NCBI RefSeq assembly: GCF_030867145.1
Contig: NC_134429.1
Location: forward strand, 19,515,115 to 19,579,114
DNA from: Opisthocomus hoazin
Lineage: Eukaryota > Chordata > Aves > Opisthocomiformes > Opisthocomidae
DNA length: 64,000 nucleotides
Direction: 5' to 3'
The stretch's first letter is position 1; each line of letters begins with the position of its first letter. A program made the position numbers and the translations under genes. Under the pieces are notes generated by a model that ran no database searches, had not been told where the DNA came from, and worked only from the letters and a program-made list of their open reading frames with translations. Of the stretch, positions 24,171 through 38,300 are shown in pieces.

Positions 24171-25960
24171 AAGTAATTGCCATCCCTGTGCTCCCCCGGT
24201 CACCCCAGCGCTGAGGCCTCGTGCACTCAGACGTCAGCAGCCGTGGAGGATGCGTTTGCACAGGCACGAGTCCCTGACAGTCGTGAAATTTAGCAAGATC
24301 CTCATCCAGTATGAAAGCAGCCTACATGGTGCTCTGCTTAGGTTTATCCTTTTTTCGTTGTGCTCTCAACCTCTTGTACCAAGTTTCTTCTTACTTCAAA
24401 GCACCAGCGCAGCTGCGAAGCGCCTGGCGCTCTGCAGCGCAGGTTCGCAGTCTGGGACGGCCTCTGCGCTGGAGCAGGAAGGCTCCGTCCGGAGAATCCT
24501 CCGCTGTTCTGGGACAGTTTTACCGTCACAGTTAGCTGAGAGCACAGCGCAGTGTAAAACTTGCAAACGCACCTTTGCATGGACAGTTAAGCTCAGGACC
24601 ACAAAAGACAAGCGCTCTAGTCACAAACAGACACGTGAGACAAAATAAACGCTGAGATGCAGGAACCGAACGATGCTGCACTACTCGGGGAGAGCTGAGA
24701 TTTCCCTTCTGCCAAAAAAGCCAAACCCAGGAGTTACACATCTTGCTCCTATCCGCATTACATTTCCATTGCAATCCAGCATTAGGTTTTCTTTGTTCTA
24801 CTAAAACGATCCCAACTTAGATGAATAATCCTTTTTGTCAGGAACATGGACCTTCCCGTGATGCCCGCAGTGGCTGCAGCAACGCCAAGGGAGCTAGGAA
24901 GGAAATAATTCCACGGAGCGCAGGAGGCACAGCACAGCCCGAAATCAGAGAGCGCGCAGTCACGGTCTCGTCCTTCAGAGCTTAGCCCAGGCCGTGGCAC
25001 CACGGCTGTCCCGGCCGGTGCTCAGGGGGACGCGGCAAAGCCCCGCTTTCGGTGTGGGACTGAGCTCCGCCGATGAGGAATCTTGCTGAAATCACGCCTG
25101 CCTCAGGTAACAGAACGGTTTCTCCTTCAGTACCAGGTGATCAGTTGGGCCTCAAGAGAAAATAGTTCTGCATTCCTCCACAGGAAAAAAACAAACCACC
25201 CAAACTACTGTTTGCACAATTTACCACAATTGTAGTACATCCAAATTCCAGTCCCAAGGCCTTTACCCAGAAAAACTCTTAAAATGCACTGAAATTGATG
25301 GAATGTTTATAAATTAAGTTAATCCTTTTACTGGACTGGTGCCCAGTTCTGCCTGTATTTTCCAGACATTCCTGGTAGCAGAAAAGCCTAACAGCATTAT
25401 AGAAATCAGAGGCTCCGAAGGCTGCGATATTCCAGCATGATTCCTCTTTCATCGTATCCTACGAGAAAAGACTGGAATATGGCACTATACAATCAGTGAA
25501 GCTAAGCTCTTCCTTTTTACGGAAAAAGGGCATATTTAAAAGAACTTTCTATAGAAAATAAAGTTTCATGTCTCCATGTGAAGTCTTTCTCATTTACAAA
25601 ACAACAGAGTACTTCTTCTGCACCGGTGCCACCGTTAATACCCGCGCACACACAGCGAACAGTGCTCAGCGCCCCTGGAAATATTGTCGGTGAGTAGCCA
25701 GCCCAGCGCAGCGCAGCCCTCCCCAGGGCACGCGACAGGAACGAAACCTCACAACTGTTACGGTATTTTGCCCTAACGCTACTCAGACACATACAATGTA
25801 CTTTGAATAAAACAAGCTGTTGTTTGCCTGGGCTGACAATCTGCTGCAATGGTGTCCGCACAGCTCTGGGGGCGGCGGGGGAAACAACTTTCCCCTCTAG
25901 AAGATTCATTGCCACCAACATCCAAAGTTTCTGCAGGTGAAGAAATGAAATCCTTCACGC
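24171..25960. other. Intergenic spacer between convergent MMP23 and CDK11 3' ends
   Basis: I see no exon or recognisable repeat. A further AATAAA on the plus strand at 24643-24648 could extend MMP23. The overlapping open frames near 24250-24650 and 25517-25921 have no recognisable domain. Confidence 0.5.
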
Positions 25961-26314
25961 TGTTAAACAATTAAAAATGTATTTTAATTCTACAAATTTA
26001 CAAGGAAAAAAAACCAGAACAAACCCAACAAAACTAAAAATTAAACAAACTGTTCCAGGTTTGTACTTCAAGTTTTCCTTTATCAGATTTTGTAATGCTC
26101 CTTGGCTTGTCGGGGTAATTCCAGGCCTCTCGAGGACTGCAGCAGTTACACCCCACCCAGCAAGAGCCTTTGAATCTGCCGTGACATTTGACTTTCTCCC
26201 TCTGACAAACATCCAGTCTCCCCGAGGTGAAGAACAGAACTGGGGCAGTCGGTGCTCCACTCACATGAGCAGTTCTCTTTTTTGTGTGGGTTTTGTTCCC
26301 CTTCGATGCTGAGT
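25961..26314 (-). other. CDK11B: CDK11 3' UTR (inferred)
   Basis: On the minus strand the variant signal ATTAAA (plus-strand 25983-25988) follows the stop by about 330 nt. No canonical AATAAA was found on this strand in the 3' flank before the MMP23 end, so this is the likeliest 3' end. Confidence 0.5.
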
Positions 26315-29300
26315 TTAAAACTTGAGGCTGAAACCGGGTCCTGCAGCAGATGCTCCTTGGTTGGTGGTGGTCAGATGAAAACCCGTGTCTTTCAGATCAT
26401 CGTCGCCCTGTGAAGACCAAGCACGAGCCATTGATCGGTTGGCGCCTGGGCAGATGTATTTACCAACACCAAAATCCAAACAGCACCACCAAAAAAAAAA
26501 TATATCAAGTTTATTTAGGAGATGAGAAACAAATGTTTGATTTACTGGCAGCGTAGCCACGGTCAATGCAGAGTGTGATACACGACCTTTAAACGCTGCC
26601 ATTTCCAAAGTTACCTTTTCTAAAGGTGTCTTTTATTCTAAACGTTATCTTTTTTCTTGGGTGCATGCCTGGTTTATGTACCTGCTTTTGACTGCACATG
26701 TGAAACAGGAAAAAATCTGTGACCACACTGTATAAATAAATGTAAACTGTGCTCATGCAGCAGCTGACGACACACTCCGCATACCCTCCACGGCAGTTTT
26801 CATACCCTGAGGAATCAAGGCGAACCAAACTTTTAGGCTACTTCCTCTGCTAAAGTGGGCCCAAGAACCGCACAGTGCGGTGGCATCTCTGCCGAGACGC
26901 AGCGAGGGCACTAAGATGCCGACAGAGCCGAGGCTGCAGCGTGCTGTGCTCGCACGGGCAGCGTTTCCAGCCAGCCGCTTTTTCAGATCGGGCAGCGCCA
27001 GCCCCACAGACAGAAGGAACACCGGCCTCGCCTTGTCTGACTTCTTCTCCAAATACTGGAAAAAGGAGACTCTTTCTGTCCACAAGACGCGCATAACTTA
27101 CCAGGCTTTGGATTTTCTTTCCAAAATAAATTAAATTTGCAGCTTTGAAAGTGTAAAACAGTGTACGCTTTCAAAAGACAAATCGTTCTGCACTGCAATC
27201 AAACCAGGCATCGTTTCTTTCTCAGATTTTGTACTGAAATTGCGATTCTGTGAGTACAGCAGTAATCGGACCTGCCCTTTGCAAAGGAACAGAGGCTGGG
27301 GAAGCTGGACCCGCAGTGGCTTTCTCGTGCACGTACAGGTGAGTCTCGGGACCCCCCTGGCCCCCAAGGGCCAACAGAGTGCAGCCCCCCCCCCTCCGCA
27401 GCCAGGTTGGGACGTGTCCGAGGACCCCAGAAGCCAGGGTGGCTGCCTCGGCCGCTGTGCTTACCAGCTGACTGTAGCCCAGGCCCCCCTCGGGCGGGCG
27501 CGGGCTGGTGCCACGTTTCACCCTCTGCTGCTCACTTTTGGCTGGCCAGGTGGGGAACATGGAGGGGTCAATGGGAAGGGGAGTCTCTCGGAAATACTCG
27601 TGCTTCAAACCGTCTTCGGCAGTAATTCTCCTGGCTGGGTAGTACGTCAAAAAGCTGGAAGAATTCAAAAAGACAGTGAACTAGGGAAGAAGAGAGACAG
27701 AGGGACAGAAAGAAGACAAGTTTTAGCCCCCAAATTATAAATTCTTCAGAAACGCAATTTAGAATTTTCTGAGTTTTAATAAAGAAAATGCTGACATAAG
27801 GGTGGTTTTAGAAGCCTGCTTCCTAGACAAACCTATAATTAATGGAACTGCCGCTGGAGATATGTAGCAAATGAAGCTTTTGCAGGGATCTGTTCACAGA
27901 GCTATAAACTGTCGGAGGCCTCAGAACCTATGTGCAGTCACATACAGCTCAGGAGGGGCCCAGGGTGGTTCAGTGAGGACACATTACAATGCTGCTTTGC
28001 TTTTTAGAGAAGACAACTGAGATGGTATTGATACACGACAAAATATTGTAATATAGTGTAGCTGAATTGCACAGCTTGTGGTTGCCAATACAGAAACACG
28101 TTCATCCTACTAACCAGTATTTGGCCCTGACTATGTAAATGCTGACACAGCCCAAATCTGTACTTGTAATGAGTTCCACTGACTTAGGTACACTGACTTG
28201 TGTTTCTGTGTGTTCCAGACTCATAGTGTGAAGTCTATAGTGTTCTCATTATTACACAGAATAATGAAGACGTAGCCCTGTCATAACCAACTCAATTGTG
28301 ACATCAATTAAGAAGTAGATGACACTGCTGTGATACCCATCTCTGTAAGACAAGTTGTGCTTGGACCTTCTGACAGGTTCTCTACCTTCCAATAAACTAC
28401 TGACAATCATTCAAAAACCTGGAGCAGCATAATTCTTAAAAACTGGAGAGACTGAAAATCCTCCCCCTCTTTTTAAAAACTTTAATTTTGTTAAATAGAG
28501 ACAAGATCTAAGTAAGATCTGAACTCAATCATTTCCACTACTTCACGTCCTGAAATCTGAAGGGAATATTAGGGGAGGGAGGGGAACAAAACTCTCTAAA
28601 GCCATTGTCACCCTTTCTGAAGAAGAATGAATTGGAATGCAATCAGAAGGCACCAGCAGGGTTAGTTAAAAGGACTTCCAGAACATCAGCTGTGACAGAA
28701 TTCATGAACTTTGAACATCTAGGGAAAAAAACCAAGATTGCTATTTTCCTAATTCTTGAATATGGCCTCTAGAATGTACTGCCTTTTTTTTTTTTCCTCT
28801 CCTTTTTTCCAACTGTAATTTGTTTTAACAAGACCCATCAGCAGACTGCACAATAGCTGACTCACCACATAACTAAACATGCCACGAATGAGCTAAAACT
28901 ACTACTAAAACATTTTTCTGTTCTTCCAGGATACAGGTGTGCAAGAATAACCTTGGACTGGGGTTTACAGCAGGTGCGTGAGCGTGGTACGCTGAAGGAG
29001 GCTGTTGCAAGGAGTGGCACAGACAAACTTCAGACAAGGTGAAATGCACTGCAATGCCATGCGTCACTGCGAGCCGTTTTCCACCACTATCGCAGCACAT
29101 GAACACATTTTCCCAAGGATGCCCTGGAAGGCAGCACTTACTTGTTCATCAGATCAAAGCCCTGATCGGAGAGGAGCGCTCCAAATCTCTTGCGCAGGTT
29201 GTTGTAGGGGTATTCTGTGAACGTCATCTTCTTCACTGCTGGCAGCTCATTGTAACCAGGCCAGATTTTTTCACTTGGAGTACCCAGATCCTGTAAATTA

Positions 29301-32300
29301 AAATATCGCCTTAATAAAGTATTTTAGAGTGCAACCCTTCTGCTTATTGATTATGTGGCTGTAGGGGTTCGTAAGCATCCAGGGACAACAGACAAAACAC
29401 AAATCATGCTCTTAGCCTCCTACACGCATGGTAAAACAAGAATGGGAGTAACGAGCCTTTCATTAAGGCTGAAGCTCTGTCAAAGAGCAACAAAAGAGCC
29501 TCTTTTAATTTCTTAGGACTGTAAGGTACCTGCCTCTAAAACCAGTCAGAATACAAAGTTGTTAAAAATGTTACCTTAAAAACTTTGTTAATCTGGTCAA
29601 TTTCTGACTTCCCTGGAAACAGCGGTTTCTGCGTCAACAGCTCCCCGAATATACACCCTACCGACCACATGTCTATCGCCGTTGAATATTCCTGAAAAGA
29701 AAGAATGTATTATACCTTATAAAATCACTAAGATACTTTCACTGAGTTGTCTGGGAGTTTTTTGGTGGTGGTTTTGGTTTGGGGTTTTATTTGGCTGAAG
29801 AATTTCCACATCTAAACCAATACAAAGAATCAAGCATGCTGATAGTTTGTTCATAAATTATACAATAAGGTTACTCTGAAGAGTCATTCCTCTAGCAGCA
29901 AGAACAAGGAGAAACGTACCTTGGCTCCAAGCAGCAGCTCTGGAGCCCTGTACCACAGCGTCACAACCACTGGCGTGTAAGGCTTCAGTGGAGATCCGTA
30001 TTCTCGGGCGAGTCCAAAATCTCCAACCTAAAGGAAAACCGGGGATCAGCAATGTTTCCAGCACTGACCAGGCCGCTCGCTCGCAGTGCCAAGGGGTGTG
30101 CTGCCACGCTGGCGGCTGCACGGCTCCCAGCCTTCAGACGGCCACACAGAACGCGCTTGCTGCTCATGGGCCTTCCCTGGCTTTTTCCACCAAAGGGGAA
30201 AAACATTTTTCCCTTCCTGAGGCCGAGTCCCTGCTATTGATCACCTCGACAGAAAGCTCACATGGCAGGGGGAAAACCAAAACTAAACAACAAAAATCAA
30301 CAGTGACTTCAACTTTGCAAGCAAGAAAAAAATTCAAAGTCCATTTATCCTGCAAAAGGGAAAGGCTTAACACCAGTAACAGCTGTAAGGTGTAAATAAT
30401 GGCAACAGACTATTGGCACCTCAAATTTACAAGTAAAAATTGAAATGTTACGTCCTGATCTTATTAGTACTGCTTTTCCCTTAGATTTTTGTAATAAGTC
30501 AGAGAAAGGTTAATTAGATTTTTAAAGTGCAACTTTTTTTAGACTTTTTCTTTGCAAAGAGAATCTCCATCTCCACCAGTAACTGTACAGTTCAGCACTA
30601 ATAGAGATTTATATTCTCTATAAAGCCTCACAGTCTCTCGAGTTGAACGAGCAACCCCAGTTCAAACGCTACGCTGCTGATGCAGAGCACCCTTGTCACA
30701 TCCGAGCAGAAATCTGAACGGCTGTGGCAAGGCCGTCTCTTTATTGGATCAGTGAAGCTCACTCGTTCCCAGCTGTGATTTACAAGCCACACCTCGCACC
30801 TCTTACAGGCTACTGCAAACCATTCTGCCCAGCTCCTGGCACAGCTATCACACAGTGTAGCTCTGCAACACAAGCTCTTTCATAAGTGTGGTGTAGTCCG
30901 TGTAATTCTTACTTTTAAAATGCCAGAATGGCTGAGCAACAGGTTGGAAGTTTTCAGGTCTCGGTGAAGTATCCAGTTGTCGTGAAGATGCTTGACTCCA
31001 CGCAGTAGCTGAATCATCAAGGTTTTCACTTCACCTGAAGCGACAGAAAGATGCCAAATACATTTAAGAGAAGAAATCTATCTTTAATTTTTTGTTGTTG
31101 TTGTTCAGAGAACAGGGAAGGGGGCAGAGGGGAGAAACGGATGTCAAGTTAAAAGCACAGTACAGACTGCACCATAAAACAAGAGCAGTTAAACCCACAG
31201 AGCTGCCAGTAGAGCAAAATGAATTTGCTGGAACGCATCCAAGTAATGCTCAGAAATTAATGCCTCTCAAAAACATAGGAAGTGGCTAAAATGACAACCC
31301 AGCGTTCTTGTCCAGTTCAGCACAGGGGCAGGGGAACCTGGACCTCCCCTTCACCCTAAGCCTGCAAACTGGGTTCATCAGCCAAACATCACGACGAGTG
31401 CCAGCCCTGCCAGGCTCCGACCCTGCCCTAACCTCTATCAGCAGAACCAGACCGCATGGAGAAAAAGCAACGCAGTCTCTGTTCCAAAGAACACGCTCGG
31501 GAGATGCCAAGGCAATACGCGTCACCGCACAAAGCTAGTTCTCCGATGCCAGTGCAGCCCAAAGACACCCAGGTTTGTGTTGGCCAGTTTTGAGATAGGA
31601 GACCATGGCAAACTGTACCTGGCAGAAACGGCTGCTTCATGGTTTCCATCAGACTCTTCAGATCGTGTTCTACGTAGTTCATTACAATATAGATTTTATC
31701 CATATTGCTACCTACAACAATTTCCTACAACACAGAAACAAATGATCAAAACAAGCACACAGTATTTAAAATGTATGCAAAAATGAATTTGAGAAATTTA
31801 CTGGCGAGAGGATAAATGGAGTCTGCCGTCAGCAAAAGCCACAGACAGCAAAAGCCACAGAAAATGTGTTTTTCTATGAAAAAACCCAAACAGCTCGCTT
31901 TTGCAAAACATCAGATTAAGCAGAGATAAGCACTGTCTATTCAGTTTTATGGGTGGTATACAGCTGTTTATAGCAACAAGCTCTGCTAGGAACGCCAACA
32001 ATTTTATAAAGCATTTTAAAAGCCAAGAGGCAATATTTCAAGAACAAAACAGCAGAAAGAGAAGATTGTGGCCTTACTCTGACAGTGACAATGTTTAGGT
32101 GCTGTGCTTTCAGAATAGTATTTATTTCTCTAAGAGAAGTAATGGGAAAGCCTTCCTTTTCCTTTTCCATTTTCAGTCGCTTCAGAGCCACAATTTCATC
32201 TATAAAGAAAACAGAATTATTAACTGCAGACCCCCCATCCCATAGTTAATAAAATACACGTTAAGCGGCCCCCAGTGCTCTGCCACTAATTCATTTGAAT

Positions 32301-35300
32301 GAAAACAGTTACTCAAGACATTCTGTTGAGCCAAGAAGCAAAGTCAGGCTAACATTAGCAAAGTAAAAACAAAAAACCCCATCACCACCACCACCACATG
32401 ATTGCCAAGTTTAAAGAATAAAATCCAAGACAACCACCCAAAAGGTGCATCGTGGATTTTAATGCATTCCAATATAACTCACCTGCAAAGAAACTAAAGA
32501 AAAAGTGTATTTAACCCTAAACTCCTTACCACTGTTAGGACGGTAAGAGACCAGACAGAAATGCCTCAAATGCAGTTTACCTCTGTTTAAAGACCTGACT
32601 TGAAAGCAAGGTGCTACTGGAAACATTACTGACGTGAATTATTTAAATACATCTGGTTTTTGCATGATATTGTGGAGAATTCTGGTTATGTCAGTCTTGG
32701 AGCAGGCCTCCAGACAGAGAAGGGAAAGGAAAACAAGCTCGTGGTAGTTGTCCAGTAACGAAGTGAACTCGGACAAACCACAATGCCAGCTGTATACCTC
32801 TGCTCCCCAAAGGAGCCCAAAGAGTTGTGTTCTTCTAAAATCAACAGAGGACCCGAGGCATCCAGAGTCTAAACCTGTCACCAAAATCACAGCTTGTCAG
32901 CTGGAACCTGAGAATAACCCTAATTTCTGTCTAGGTCTCCTCTGGAAGACAGTTCTTTTCACAGGCTCTCTTCACCATCTGCCAAGTCTATTTAAAACTG
33001 CAGATATTTCATTTACTGTGCTACAGTTCCCCTTGAAAATGACCAGCTTGACAGAAAGTCCTGCCTGATGGCAACACTACAGGGAAACCGAGGTCAGAGC
33101 CAAAAGAACAGACTGTATCTTGCTGTGCATTTATCTTCTTCCATGAAAAAAGAAGTGCTGCACTAATATCACTATTTTTGTTAAACTATCAAAGCAAATA
33201 TTTCTATCACTTGAGACATCGCCAGGGAAGAGGAACACACAAATGACTTGATGGCTGGTTCTTGCACCATTCACAGGGAACGCAGTAATTTCTTCAAGAC
33301 GCTTGCCAAGCAAAGAGATGGGAGTTTTAAAAATATAAATCCACTTGTACACACAAGAAGCGTTCTTTTGAGAGGGAGCTAAATAAAGAAAAGAGTGAAA
33401 TTTCTCTCTACAACAAAACACCGCGGCACTCACGCACTGCACACCAACTGCTGCTTTGTGAGCTCTCGGCCCGGCAGCTGTGCTCGCGGTGACGCCTGGT
33501 GGAACGCTTACGGCAGATTTTGAAACCTTCCAGCCTGGTAACTGTCTACAGCAGATCTCAAGCCAAAAGCAGCCACCTTTCGAACCCGAAACTGAAACCC
33601 TGTTAACTGTTCTACACCATCATGGCCAACGCAGAGATTACTTCTGAACTCAAAACAGCTGCCAGCGAAGCCCTGCTGTCAAAGCTCACATCTGATCAAA
33701 AAGCAGAGATTATTCTTGATCAAGAAGCAAGTATTTTAGACAGATTTTGCTCATCAATTAAAAATGCAGAACCATAATTTGCATACAACTGCAGCCCTAA
33801 ATACCAACGAAGATAGTAACTGGAGACCACTTCTACTAACCAGTCTTCTTGTCTTTTGCTCTGTACACTACACCGTACGTTCCTTCTTCAATCCTGTTCA
33901 AACACTGAAACTCCTCCACGCTCCGACATCCCTGAAAAAACAGACAGACGGACAACATTTACTCCTCCAGCATCTGGGGGAGGGCACTGCTTACATTTTT
34001 TTTAACAAGACAGAAGGTAAACTTCAGCAGCTTCACAGGAATAGCTAAAATTCACGACAGGAATTCAACAATATGGCTACTCCATATGAAAAAGGCATCT
34101 TTGGGGGTTGTTTTGACTTGGATCTCTAAAGGAATCCTGGACAAAGCCTGTGTTTTAGTACATTAACTGAATTACTTCATTAACTCTTCACTCATTCACT
34201 TCGGCACAGAATAAACAAATTTTTGCCACAGAATAAACTGAAATTGCTGCCACAGTGACAAAGGCAGCAACTCAGCACCTCAGACTGATACCTTTCACAT
34301 AGTTCAATTCATAGAAATATGCTTTCTCTTTGTTTTTCTACACTTTGGTATTGGCTACAAAAAGAATAACCACCCTTCGGTGTCTATTCACATTAACGGA
34401 ACTCTTCTCTCACAAGCATCTATTTTCAGACAGCAATACCAAGATACCAGAGTATCACATGTATTACTACATTCTTATCTGTATCTAAAAGAGTAATCTC
34501 ATTTTTGCTCCGTGCACATTTTTTCCCTGTCAAAAAAAAGACAGCAGTACTTCACACAGAAATGTGTATTTTGTGATGCTGAGTCAGCAAGGCGCGTTCT
34601 GCCCGTAAACAACCTCATGCACAAATACACATTTATGATGTTAACAAAGCAGCTAGGGAAATCCATCTGCCTATGATGTCCTCAAGCATCCTTCCAGCGA
34701 TCCTCTACCTGAAGCGCAGGAAGATACTTTGGAAGCTCTTGCTTCAGTTCGATGGGGGAGGAAGCCGGTGAGTCAGGAATATAGTCTCCTTCCGTCATTG
34801 CATTGGAATGAGGAGTGCCCTCCCCTACTTCCTCCTCTTCCACTTCGCTCCCTGCTGAATCTCGGTCAAACCTCGACTCTGTAACTTTAAAAGTCAGAAT
34901 CAGTCGTGGAAAGAGGGATTCACCTGGAACAATTAAGCTCAGCTTTAGACAAATAGGGGTGGAGAAACACTGATCACTGTACACGAGATAGGTGTGCAGT
35001 CTGGGCAACTGAAGTTCCTGTAACAATAAAGATCAACGAGAAGCCCAGTTCCTCCTCTTTGCAGAGATGATGCTTTCAACAACGCGTTGACAGTCATGTA
35101 CATACAATTTCCAGCATTAAATATCACATGTCAGAAAAAATATATATCTTTACACTAACAGAATGAGAGAGAAAACTGAGCCAGTATGTCTCATTCTGAT
35201 TGCAAAGCTTTTTTGATGAGAGGATAGGACAAGAGACCCAAAATGAAAGAGCAGGAAACACTAGCTCATTAGACTAGGATCTGATTTCCTCTGAACATAG

Positions 35301-38300
35301 ACCTTGGAACAGATTTCAGGGGTTTTCCGACTCTGACATGAGAATGGCTTCAAAATGCCACATATACGATGCTTTAGAATGACGGCAAAACTGCACCAGA
35401 AAATACATTTAAAATATTTTAAAATATTTGTAGAAACAGATTTATTTGGCTGCAAAAATTCAGCCGAACGTTTCTTTAAATATTCAGTAATTGCATTGTA
35501 CCAACTGGGACGTGGTTTCCATTCTCCCGTTCCTCCTCTTCGCTCATCTCTTCTTCGCTCACCTCTTCTGCAAAACAGAATCAAGTTCAACTCAACAGAG
35601 GCAGACACTCTGCAGCCCCTCGTCAGGCAGCTCATGACCGAAACGCTTTCTGACTCGCCAGGCCTTCTTCACCGCTACTCAGTGACCTCGTACTTGTTTC
35701 ACTTGGAAAGAAAATGCTTCCCCTAACACCAAAGAGCTGCAGCTTCCAACAGGGGATACGATTCCTAACAATTATCTGGGAATTCGGGAATGGGAGCAGG
35801 TGAATAAATTAAGTCAGGAAACTTATGAATATTTGCTTATTAACTGTAACTGATCTTAAAGAAACATACCCAGCCATCACAGCGTGCTTTTGTGCCTTTT
35901 CTTTACTGATTAATGACAAGAATGGCTCTAAGTAGAATTTTTTACTAAACCTTTTTTTTTTTTTATGTTCATTTACTTGTACTGGAATGAAAAAAAAAAA
36001 TCTGAGATTTGCAATTGAATATAATTCAAAAAGACAGAGACATCTGTATTTCACACACACACACCCCCCAAACAAGTGCAGAATTGTTCTCCACAGAATA
36101 TTTGTTATGTTACGAAATTACTTGAACTGTTAGCATTACACCATTTAGGAAGACAAAAATGGCTTTCAGTTTTCTAATCCAGCCTCTTAGATGAATAATT
36201 GGCATTACCTCTATATTAAAGGATAGAATATGACTTGTACTTGTTTTTTTTTTTCTTTTTAGTTATCTTGACCTGTGAGGTCTCAGCCTATCCTAGACTA
36301 AGAGAAAAGAAAAATGTTCAAATAAAACAATACAGAATGAGAAACAAAATCATAACACACCATTCTAGGACCTGCTTTATGTTACTCACCAGCTGACTGC
36401 TCAGACACCTCCTCAGAATTGCTTCCCGTCTCCTCCTCCTCCTCCTCCTCTTCCTCTCCCTCTTCCTCAGAACCTTCACTGCTAGACTCTTCCTCCTCTT
36501 CTTCCGAGCCTGATCCAGATTCTGTTCAGGAATAATCAAACACATAACTAAGTAGGCACATGCTCTGCCAGCAGTGTTTCCTCGACATACAACTGTACAA
36601 GTAATTACATCTACTAAATTGCATTTAACCACCTGATGAAGACTCTGCCGAGCTGGTTTTTCTCTCACTGTCACTGATGTCTTGCAAGTCTGAAAGAGGA
36701 TCTCTCTCTTCTGGTTTCTCTTCTTTTACTGTTGAGATCACAAAAATTAAAAACAGGGTTCTGACTGAATGTCACTTCTACTTCAGACTCTGCACACCCA
36801 GATAAGTGTTTTACTTTCTCTGGCTTTTAAATTGGTGCTGAACATTCTGTATTGGAAATACAGAACACTAAAAAAAAAAAATTCAGACTCTGCTCAAAAG
36901 ACAAACAGCTTTTCTGAATTGCAGTGGTGCAGGATCAACAGCCAAAAATGTGGAATATTGACCTTTGCTTTTTAAACATGATATATGCCTAGGGCCCTCT
37001 AAGGGTAATTACACAATAATAATAAAAAAAAATAGCATGGTAACAAGTATCACCACAACACAGTCTCACTGACGTCTGCACATACAGCGCTTACTATCAG
37101 TGCTTACTATTCTAACGCAGTCCCTCTGGGCGACCACGAACTAGCACGTGCCAGTACCCGTCGATCAGTTAGACAGCAGCTCCAAAGGCCGGACTGCCTG
37201 CCTGCCTCCACCTGCAATTTCAGCTGATCACAGTCAGCAATCAGCTTACTCAAAATAGCTACACTTATTTTTACAGCTGCACACACTAACAAAGCAGACA
37301 CAGAGCTTTTCTTCTTTAACCAAAGACACTTTTATGTCAGTTGTGCAAGTTCTCTACTCACAGTTAGGACCTTCTAGGTATGGGAAGGACCATTTTCTGG
37401 CTTAGAAAAAAAAAAAATCACCATCTAACCAGAATACTACCTTAAGCATTTATCTTCTTCTACCAGGTGACACTATCAGTGACGCTGAAACTATATTGAT
37501 GCCTGTAAGGTAAATTTTTAAGGTAGCTTAGCTCCTAACAACAAATCCAGCTGGAGCTAGTGCAAACCATCCCTTTTTAATCTGCAAGGAAATTAAATCA
37601 CAACATTTTAAAAATTCAGTCAGCTGCTTCTTTCATCATTGATGTAACTCACTTGGAAACTTTCAAAATTCCTACTACTAAAAAGGAAAGCGTAATTCAG
37701 TTTGTCACTTGCACAATTACCTGCAAAACCAGCACTGCTTTAGAAACCAGTCCATGTGTACACACTGATGAACACTCCTGAAGTGGAGAACGCTTCCCAC
37801 AGAGTACCAGGGATGTACGTTTAGTGCCAAGCATTGAACACTACCCCAGGACAGCTCCTCCTAGCCCCCAGGCACAGACATTACGAAGTGGCAAATGCTA
37901 CCTGGTTTCCTGCTATCTCCTTGCTCAACCTTGTCTCTCTGCTGTCGTAATGGGCTGCGACTCCAGGGTCTCATTTTTACTTTGTCTCCATATTCTTCCC
38001 TCACTGTTCTATGGTGTGCAGAAACTAGTGAAAACAAAATCGGAAGAAATTGTTACATCTCCCTGCCCTAAGCAGAATGCTTCCGTCTGCCACAACCAGC
38101 TGCTTTGCAGGTTCTCCATTCTTCCTTACGAACTAAAGGGTAATGGGGAGGAGTGGAGTTGGAACCTAATTGTACCTAGGAGAATAAGGGACTGATTTAC
38201 CTCATGCACAATAAAATATGGGTGTGTACTACTTAGACAAAGATACTGCCATACTTCGGAAACAGAAGTAAGGTGCCCTACCTACTACACAGTAAATGCC

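Larger units (their letters stand above)
27465..33931 (-). other. CDK11B: CDK11 kinase-domain exons (12-19)
   Basis: Exon 12 opens the catalytic domain ([20 protein letters not shown]). Exon 13 has [15 protein letters not shown] and PITSLRE. Exon 14 covers the hinge ([15 protein letters not shown]), exon 15 the catalytic loop and exon 16 the DFG, T-loop and APE segment. Exons 17 and 18 cover the large helical lobe ([20 protein letters not shown]). Exon 19 ends the lobe and the Pro-rich [17 protein letters not shown] tail. All catalytic residues of an active CDK are present. Confidence 0.95.

Noticed and set aside
27222-27668. 148-codon minus-strand frame ending in [10 protein letters not shown]...
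   Set aside because: The first 63 codons are CDK11 exon 19. The remainder is read-through past a good donor, since the conserved tail [12 protein letters not shown] lies in the next exon.
36052-36070. CA repeat considered as a CRISPR-like or other structured repeat
   Set aside because: It is a simple microsatellite. There is no spacer structure and the genome is eukaryotic.
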